Position numbers and translations under genes: made by a program
Source of the DNA: Ampelomyces quisqualis
Lineage: Eukaryota; Ascomycota; Dothideomycetes; Pleosporales; Phaeosphaeriaceae
Assembly: GCA_018398575.1 (NCBI GenBank)
Contig: JAGTXZ010000024.1
Location: 372,001-436,000 of the forward strand
Direction: 5' to 3'
DNA length: 64,000 bases
Notes under the pieces: model-generated
The model's database searches: none
What the model was told of the DNA's origin: nothing
What the model saw: only the letters and a program-made list of their open reading frames with translations
In this document: one piece after another, positions 58,224 through 64,000 of the stretch
Layout of the letters: each line of letters starts with the position of its first letter
Position numbering within the stretch: position 1 is the stretch's first letter

Positions 58224-58925
58224 ATGTTGCGAGAAAACGACCCAGAGCAATGGACAGACAAGATGCAACACGGATTGAAATGGGTATTCTACGTCACTAT
58301 CAAGGATCCTGCCCAGTCTCTATCTCTGTCAGGCCGATACATGCTGCTAGAGCAGAATTACAAAGGGCTCATTAGCTTTTTGCTGTGGAGAGTCAATTGC
58401 TTCCTTGTCAGACATGCACGTGACACGATCCATTACGAAATGTACAAATGGGTCATTCGCTCCGCAACGGACTCGAGCACCGGCCTGGAATCCGCCATAC
58501 GTCCCATAATCGAACAGAACTTCGAGATGCCCTGGCTTGCGAAGTTCCTCACAGACGACGATATCAGGAGATTTCGACCTCAGCATACAAACAATCTTGC
58601 GGCTCGAGAGCTCTTGAGCCGTTTTCGGCGCCAAATGCCTCGATTCGAAGATGAGGTGCCCATCAAGCCAACCGGTCCACCTAAGGACTCGCGACACCTC
58701 GGTGCGCAGACGAGCATCATAACAGCTCCACAGCTCTGTACAATCTGTCAGATGAACATTGAAGATGGAGAAGACTGCATTAAGCTGCGGGCATGTAGAC
58801 ATCTCCTGCATCTCGAGTGTGTGAATGGACTCATCAATCAGGCGTATTTAGAGGCACCGCATGTTTTGTGTCCCAATTGTCGTGCTCCAATCTGCAAAGC
58901 AAGAGAATATACAGCCGCTGTGTAG
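58224..58925 (+). CDS. RING-H2 finger protein (C-terminal part), putative E3 ligase
   Basis: The open frame extends from just after the TAA at 58173 to the stop at 58925. The first in-frame ATG is 58224 (MLRENDPEQWTDKMQHGLKW), giving 233 residues if translated on its own. The C-terminal RING-H2 is complete: CTIC near the start, then CRHLLHLEC, then CPNC, with ligands C-C-C-H-H-C-C-C. The preceding region is helical and basic (NLAARELLSRFRRQMPRFED). RING proteins transfer ubiquitin from E2 enzymes. As the frame is continuous with the upstream half, the original gene probably encoded a protein of at least 385 residues. Confidence 0.6.
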   Translation: MLRENDPEQWTDKMQHGLKWVFYVTIKDPAQSLSLSGRYMLLEQNYKGLISFLLWRVNCFLVRHARDTIHYEMYKWVIRSATDSSTGLESAIRPIIEQNFEMPWLAKFLTDDDIRRFRPQHTNNLAARELLSRFRRQMPRFEDEVPIKPTGPPKDSRHLGAQTSIITAPQLCTICQMNIEDGEDCIKLRACRHLLHLECVNGLINQAYLEAPHVLCPNCRAPICKAREYTAAV

Positions 58926-59332
58926 ACGGTGCTACATTATCCAGGATTGGAATGACGTGTCAAGAATTTGTGTGTGGCGAGCGGAGCGATGGTTTCGGTA
59001 ATGCGGCGAGTGTTGCTACACTGTGCTGCGTGCATACGGGCACAGGATCTAGCAGAATCTCAGTTTTACCAGAACTATAGTAATGGCTAAGTGTGAGCCT
59101 ACAGAATAAAAATGTTCAACCAAAAGACAATGTGCACTTATTTGCAATTTCAATACATTTTCATCTGGCCTCCCAACTTCCCAAGTAGATGACTGATTTG
59201 ACCTCAACACGTACTATTATGCAGACTTCTTGGACACTATAGTGTCCTGTAGACCCCGCGAAACTCTATTTCTCTTCAGACGACATTAATTTGGCCCTTC
59301 AAGGTATATAGGCGGCGCAGGATTATGACTTC

Positions 59333-59352
59333 ACGTGCAGTCATCCGATCAC
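59333..59352 (+). repeat. Direct repeat, copy 1
   Basis: ACGTGCAGTCATCCGATCAC. Matches copy 2 at 19 of 20 bases, and flanking sequence is also loosely similar, so this is an old duplication of about 45 bp. Confidence 0.65.
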
Positions 59353-59594
59353 AACTCGTTGTCAAGCCTGGCAAATGCTAAAGGGAGCTAGACGACAGAC
59401 AAATAACAAATTAAATATCACGAGATCTAGCAGTAATCTGCGCTCTGTTATATCAGGCCAGACATGTATCATAGAGTCACAAGTAGAAATCTAACATACC
59501 AAAACAGCTTTAAAAGACTTGAGCACCATGATAGTATGTCAAACGAGCTTGAATTTAACCGTGAAGGTAGACAGGCTGCACCATATTTAGCTTG

Positions 59595-59614
59595 ACGTGT
59601 AGTCATCCGATCAC
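59595..59614 (+). repeat. Direct repeat, copy 2
   Basis: ACGTGTAGTCATCCGATCAC, 262 bp from copy 1 in the same orientation. Confidence 0.65.
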
Positions 59615-59706
59615 GAATCAAGGATAGGCCTGGGGTAGTGGCTTTTCAGCTGATGTTTCGCGACCTTGGCCTTTTGCATCCTGTTTACGAACATATGTTC
59701 CTCAGT

Positions 59707-60201
59707 CTAACCATGCACCTTTTCCACATGTAGATCTTCACGTATAAACAGGTCGGTGTTGGTGATAATGTTTCGGAAAATATGGTGGGCTGTCAAATGC
59801 TGGCTTCCTTTTAGTAAACGCTGCGCCTCTCCCTGTTTGATGCTCACAAAGTTGACCGCATCTATGATCAGATCGCAGAATGCGTACGACGCCATCATGA
59901 GTTCTTCGGCCTTGTTCCGTATGTCACAATATTGCGCTTCCAGGTTGTTATCTACGTCGGTCTGATCCAATGTGGAGGGCTCGACAGCGTCAAGCTCCCT
60001 GGCAACGTCGTGAGTAACTGTAAACTGAACTGCGGTCGATAGTCTTCGGTGAGGGATATCGATGTCATTAGACTCAGAGCCGACCAAAGTCGAAGCTTGA
60101 GATAGATTGCTGAGGCGCCTCGTAAGGAATCGTGCATGAGGAAGATCTCTGGTATCGGAAGTAAAAGAATCAGATTTCCAAGATAAGGCATGAGGAGTCA
60201 T
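59707..60201 (-). CDS. Hypothetical protein, 164 aa
   Basis: Single exon starting MTPHALSWKSDSFTSDTRDL. The N-terminal 50 residues are polar and Ser-rich. Residues 85-150 are helical (NNLEAQYCDIRNKAEELMMA, then SYAFCDLIIDAVNFVSIKQG). There is no signal peptide, membrane segment or known motif. The even composition and length above the local background support a gene; there is no further evidence. Confidence 0.5.
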   Translation of the reverse strand: MTPHALSWKSDSFTSDTRDLPHARFLTRRLSNLSQASTLVGSESNDIDIPHRRLSTAVQFTVTHDVARELDAVEPSTLDQTDVDNNLEAQYCDIRNKAEELMMASYAFCDLIIDAVNFVSIKQGEAQRLLKGSQHLTAHHIFRNIITNTDLFIREDLHVEKVHG

Positions 60202-60889
60202 GGTTGAGGGGGAGCCAGGTGAGGAACGGCTGGTCGGACGGACGTGTGTTTATAACAATCAGATGGTGACTGCTTAATATGTACATAGGTATGTAGGCGT
60301 GTTCACTATGATAATAGACCCAGGCTAACAAAAAACACGTCAGAACTTTACGCTGGCATCGAAGGATCATTTGTTGCTTTCATGACATGTTAAAAGCAAG
60401 CTGTGCTGTTCATATCTGTTGATGGCGACGGGAAAGGACAACGCAATGACCATCCCATATTACTAAACGTCTGGAAACAGTTTCCTAGCAGTCAACGAGC
60501 TCGCCAACAATCATGTTCGTGACTGACCCAAATTGAGCGAGAGCGCGTGGGGATAGATGAGCATTGTGGCGTCGTTGTTGCAGTTGTCAGAGGGACAAGT
60601 AAGATGTATGAAGTCGAGCGAAAGCAACAATTTTTTTGGCCTGATCAAAGTCATCGCAGTTGTCCATTGAAAGCAAGCATTCTGTGATGACTCACGATGT
60701 CGGATGCTGTGACGGTTGGCGGTCCCGCGAAACACAGAACAGGTAGCAAACATTCTAGCGTTCATATTATCGTATCACAGTGATGGTAACCAAAATGCCC
60801 AAGTTCGCTAAGCCGTCGATGACAAAATGCATAGAAATGTTGATGTGCTCGCATCTTCAGTTGCCGTCCCTTCGTGCCCTTCCAACACA
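60202..60889. other. Intergenic, no gene seen
   Basis: 688 bp between two minus-strand genes. AT-rich, with small unsupported frames only. Confidence 0.5.
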
Positions 60890-61237
60890 TCAGCTCGCGA
60901 ACAGCTTGGCCGCTTGCAACATTTCTTCCGCTTGTTTCATTTTCTGTTCGCACTCGTCCATTTTCTTCTTTGCCTTTTCGTGGTCTTCCTTCGCCTTCTC
61001 AAATTCAATCTTGGCCGCCATATGTGACCGTGTCGCCATTTCAATAGCCTGTGTTTGCGCCACGTAGGGTGCGAGGCCTAGTCCCTCATATCCGAGCCCA
61101 TAGTTATATGCGGCGTAGGCTGGAGATATCGCGTCGTAACTCGGATAATTGCGATAAAGGTCTAGAGCGTCGTAATTGTTATAGAATGATGGACTGACAG
61201 CTCGTCGGCGGCGCCCAACAGCTCCTCCAGGCCACAT
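60890..61237 (-). CDS. Small Tyr-rich coiled-coil protein (115 aa)
   Basis: Single exon. The N-terminal part has a basic patch (GRRRRAVSP) followed by a Tyr-rich stretch with spaced YxxY-like units (FYNNYDALDLYRNYPSYDAI, AYAAYNYGLGYEGLGLAPYV). The C-terminal 45 residues form a Lys/Glu coiled coil (KIEFEKAKEDHEKAKKKMDE, then CEQKMKQAEEMLQAAKLF). The two-part layout looks designed (a sticky aromatic tract plus an oligomerisation helix) but no family is recognised. It is divergently arranged with the CxxC protein whose ATG lies 57 bp away. Confidence 0.6.
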   Translation of the reverse strand: MWPGGAVGRRRRAVSPSFYNNYDALDLYRNYPSYDAISPAYAAYNYGLGYEGLGLAPYVAQTQAIEMATRSHMAAKIEFEKAKEDHEKAKKKMDECEQKMKQAEEMLQAAKLFAS

Positions 61238-61294
61238 TGTAGTTTGCGAAAGATTTTATGGGTGTTCGAGTGTCTTTCAGGATTTTTAAGGGCG

Positions 61295-61585
61295 ATGGGC
61301 GCGAAGAAGTGTAGGTTGTGTGGGAAACCTTTTGCGAAGGAAGAGGAACGGCTAGAAAAACGAGAACCATATATATCGGCGGTTCCGGACGATTGGAATG
61401 GGGTTTTGGTTCCACGTAACCTACAACAGTTTCCAATATCAACTCCGCTGACTATGCGCTGGCAAGAGAACATGAGAACTGTGACTAGACCTAGTCCATG
61501 TGCTAAACCCGACGGCACGCCGTACAATCATAGCTATGCGTGTTGGTATAATCGCGGTGTGAATATCCGGTTCGTATTATCGTGA
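61295..61585 (+). CDS. Small CxxC protein (96 aa), uncharacterised
   Basis: Single exon from the ATG of MGAKKCRLCGKPFAKEEERL; an upstream extension exists only with a TTG start. The N-terminal CRLCGKPF resembles the first half of a zinc-binding knuckle. Two further Cys occur near residues 71 and 85 (SPCAKPDG and YACWYN), so a four-Cys zinc site is conceivable. The middle is Pro/Trp-containing (VPDDWNGVLVPRNLQQFP). It may be the first exon of a longer gene, since the region downstream lacks an obvious 3' end. No function is assigned. Confidence 0.45.
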   Translation: MGAKKCRLCGKPFAKEEERLEKREPYISAVPDDWNGVLVPRNLQQFPISTPLTMRWQENMRTVTRPSPCAKPDGTPYNHSYACWYNRGVNIRFVLS

Positions 61586-62524
61586 TGGGCAGGTCGGGAT
61601 CGTGGCTACTACATTAGCATAGCCTTCCGCTTGTGTTGCCAACGCGTCACTGCCACTTCTCCGGCAAAACAACCTTGGAAGCCTCACTATTCTGACGATC
61701 TCTAACATAAATAGTAAGCTCAGCTCCGCGGAGTGAGCAGTCCAAGTATCCACAAGTCATGTTAGCAGCTGTTCGTCACAATCTTGAGAGCATGTTGCAC
61801 GCGATACGAACAGTCACGAGGCTAACGCTGCTAAAGTATCGCGTCGTTTGTGCGAACGCGGAGAGATACAGATGACAGCTGTGTTGCCGCGAGACGGGTG
61901 CAACCTAACAAAGGGGGGCGACGGAACGTATCGCGAACGAGCAGAGTGATACCTCTCACGCATGAGAGGCGGTCCTGATTGAACAACATATTGTGCTCTC
62001 CTCCTGTAGGTAGGCTTGTGGCCACGTAACGCGAGTACAGAAGGAGGGCTACTCGTACTGACATCTGTGGTGCAACCGAACGGATTTTGACGCCTGGGTC
62101 TAATGGTGATGCTGCTGCTAATGCATGAGATTCGTTTCACCAAGGGTTGAACATAGCTTATAGGTCTCCGAAAGCATAGCTACGGATCTGGTTTTTCTTT
62201 AACATCTGGTTCTAGCGAAGTCTATCTACCTTCAAGCAAAGGCTAAGATTGTCTAAGTTATGATCCTCTACTGCGGAGCATACAAGATCTTTTTAGCACA
62301 CTAGAAGCTAACCAGATACGCGCTAAAAGACCTCAGGCTTCTATTCAAGTGATCGCGAACTACTGCTAGGCCTGGCGCTTGCGCTTCTGTCGCCCGAGCG
62401 ACCAGTAGTTTAGATATGGTCGGCCAATTAACAACTCTGACACAACAACAATAGAATTCACTGTTGTAACAGAGCTTTCTACTGCCTCAATTACACCAGC
62501 ATCAAAGACGAATGCGATATTCGA
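61586..62524. other. Intergenic, no gene seen
   Basis: 939 bp with only small frames. A stem-like pair, ACTACTG at about 62360 and CAGTAGT at about 62405, brackets a GC-rich loop; it may be a repeat relic. Confidence 0.45.
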
Positions 62525-63418
62525 CTAAGCACGCTCCTCACCACTGTCTTCCATATTTTCATCCTTCCCAGTCCTATCGTCCTTTCCAAGAACATCTTCC
62601 TGCTCACTCGGTTCCTCCTCTCCAGCCTTCGACAAAATTCGATATTCTAGCAACAGCTGCCTCATGGCCGATACAAGAAGCTCGAGCTCATCCAGAATCT
62701 CGTCCTGACTCAACCCAAAACTTTCCCCTTGGATGCTTCCGGCAGTCCCTGCAGTGTCATGAGACTGCTCCTCATCTTGCCTTTCCTCATCTGAGTTTTG
62801 ATACGACCGATGGAGAAAAGCCGGCGGCGTACCCCTAGTCGGCGGACGCTCGTTGATAGGGTCTTCCATAGCACGACATCCTTCGGCGTCAAGATTTTGA
62901 TGGGGCTCCAAAATTTCATAGACTACAGACCCATCTGCCCTAATAACACGGACAGCAGTTGGAATTCCAGGTTTGTTGGTATTTCGAGTTTGATTTTTGA
63001 TGGTGTAAGGAGAATAGCTATCGTGCGGAAGTACCAGAGCTTGCGGAACTAGACTGCTAGGAGAAGCGTCCTCGCAGTAGTACCTATTACTATGGGTGGG
63101 CACTGGACTTTGGATTTGGCTATTTGGATTGACAATGGTAGATTGTTGAAAAATGGGCAGATTGCACTGCGGTTCGAAGAGATAGACTGGTCGTTGCGGA
63201 TCGAAGTTTTCCATCGCCTGATCAACACCAAAGTACCGATAGGCTAGTGGAGATCGCTGCGTCCGATGGGTGTAGCTTGGTCGCGGCTGATCGTACACCA
63301 CGTTCTGCTGTTCCTGGATCGGCTGCTCATAGGCAAGGGGGCCCATGCCAGATAGGGAAGGAACCGCTGGCGAGAATCTGCGGTCATGGTGTCGGCGAAA
63401 GTAAGACATTTTGAACAT
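62525..63418 (-). CDS. Disordered Pro/Tyr/Gln-rich protein, uncharacterised
   Basis: 297 residues from MFKMSYFRRHHDRRFSPAVP. The open frame extends upstream to 63538 but crosses a likely 5' UTR intron (GTAAGC donor near 63502, acceptor CTTGACAG near 63437), so the internal Met was chosen; MSYFRR three codons later is equally possible. Residues 1-180 are rich in Pro, Tyr, Gln and Ser. A short ordered piece, TAVRVIRADGSVVYEILEPH, lies at about 160-180. Near the C terminus a helix (SQDEILDELELLVSAMRQLL) precedes an acidic tail. No known domain. Confidence 0.6.
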   Translation of the reverse strand: MFKMSYFRRHHDRRFSPAVPSLSGMGPLAYEQPIQEQQNVVYDQPRPSYTHRTQRSPLAYRYFGVDQAMENFDPQRPVYLFEPQCNLPIFQQSTIVNPNSQIQSPVPTHSNRYYCEDASPSSLVPQALVLPHDSYSPYTIKNQTRNTNKPGIPTAVRVIRADGSVVYEILEPHQNLDAEGCRAMEDPINERPPTRGTPPAFLHRSYQNSDEERQDEEQSHDTAGTAGSIQGESFGLSQDEILDELELLVSAMRQLLLEYRILSKAGEEEPSEQEDVLGKDDRTGKDENMEDSGEERA

Positions 63419-63819
63419 CGATGAAGGTCTTAGACTGTCAAGCGCAGTTCTCTTTAGCAGTACACGATGCTTATATCCATATACGACAAGGCTTACCAAA
63501 GTCCACGTTGGTCTTTGCGAGTGTTGGCTGATGGACAAGCCAGCATATTGGCTGAGTTGTCTTTAGATGACGTACTGAGAGTGCTATTCGCAACGAGTTG
63601 TTTGGCGCAAACGAGGAGGCTGCTGCGATTATGGTGTGTTAGCCGACCCAAAGACCAAACACGAAACCCCAATTCTGAAGACGAGGTCCATTGTTGAAAT
63701 CAAATTGACTATGACATGTGAAGAAAACCGATTCCTGCCATGATGATAACATTATCCTACAAGCTCACTATTGCCATTTTCCGCAGTCTCAATCCCATCC
63801 ATATACACACAAGTCTGCA
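63419..63819. other. Intergenic, no gene seen
   Basis: 401 bp: the 5' leader of the preceding minus-strand gene (with its probable UTR intron) and 3' flank of the gene at the window edge. Confidence 0.5.
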
Positions 63820-63999
63820 TCATCTCAACCTGTCTTTCATCTCCCCCTTCACGTCCTCGAGAAGAATCTTCAGCTGCGTCGTGAGTCCATACAACTTCTG
63901 CTTTTCGCGACTAGACATCGTCAAGTCTTTGATGGCACTGCGCACATGCTCGATGCTCTCGAGGCGAGAGTGCCACTTCTTCAGTCGGTTAGCAGACAT
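63820..63999 (-). CDS. C-terminal coiled-coil fragment at window edge, partial
   Basis: Reading from the window edge on the minus strand: MSANRLKKWHSRLESIEHVR, then SAIKDLTMSSREKQKLYGLT and a charged helix ending KDRLR and TGA at 63822-63820. The sequence is a continuous amphipathic helix. The Met at 63999 may be an internal residue, because the frame probably continues beyond 64000. Identity unknown. Confidence 0.5.
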   Translation of the reverse strand: MSANRLKKWHSRLESIEHVRSAIKDLTMSSREKQKLYGLTTQLKILLEDVKGEMKDRLR

Positions 64000-64000
64000 G

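Larger units (their letters stand above)
58926..59706. other. Intergenic region with a diverged duplication
   Basis: 781 bp without a supported gene. Contains two copies of a short repeat (59333-59352 and 59595-59614). AT-rich overall. Confidence 0.5.

Noticed and set aside
53031..61805. Identical 15-mer CATGTTGCACGCGAT at 53031 and 61791
   Set aside because: One or two 15-base matches are expected by chance in 64 kb and the flanks do not align.
1..64000. tRNA, rRNA, CRISPR arrays and bacterial operon signals
   Set aside because: No cloverleaf with A and B boxes, rRNA core sequence or regularly spaced repeats was seen; the sequence is eukaryotic.

Overview
The window is nuclear DNA of a filamentous ascomycete. 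Genes are compact, with canonical GT..AG introns mostly 40-100 nt long carrying CTNAC-type branch sites. Proteins include a SEC62 translocon subunit, END3, CDS1, an ATRIP/UvsD-type checkpoint protein and fungal Zn2Cys6 regulators. The family mix (GH7, GH31 alpha-xylosidase, histidine acid phosphatase, sugar porters) fits a plant-associated or saprotrophic Dothideomycete, perhaps Pleosporales. That placement is inference. No tRNA, rRNA, CRISPR or intact transposon was seen.

Layout. 0-15.5 kb holds a coiled-coil protein (+), SEC62 (-), a very large O-GlcNAc-transferase-like protein with TPRs (+), an F-box protein (+), a possible small secreted protein (-) and END3 (+). 15.8-19.5 kb holds a secreted histidine acid phosphatase and a MATE-like transporter (both +). 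19.5-21.5 kb is an apparently gene-poor gap. 21.5-32.4 kb is all minus strand: an HTH/SANT-like protein, a small protein, a GH7 endoglucanase, a Zn2Cys6 regulator and a 1022-residue AAA ATPase. 33.9-46.1 kb is also all minus: PTEN/Tep1 phosphatase, a second Zn2Cys6 regulator, an 88-residue protein, an MFS sugar porter, a mitochondrial PPR protein and CDP-diacylglycerol synthase. 46.5-49.4 kb holds the ATRIP homologue (divergent from CDS1) and a small presequence-bearing protein (+). 50.4-55.4 kb is a co-oriented sugar porter and alpha-xylosidase pair (-). 56.8-64 kb is sparser: an EthD-domain protein, a broken or readthrough RING gene, and several small or uncharacterised proteins.

How genes may work together. 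The GH7 endoglucanase, alpha-xylosidase and two sugar porters form a loose plant-polysaccharide theme. The alpha-xylosidase plus adjacent porter is the most convincing functional pair (xyloglucan-derived isoprimeverose uptake and cleavage). PTEN and CDS1 both feed phosphoinositide metabolism but are 8 kb apart with unrelated genes between them, so that may be coincidence. The rest is housekeeping.

Exon structures were derived by eye from splice signals, reading-frame continuity and recognised protein motifs. All multi-exon models given sum to whole codons. Start codons are the least certain part.
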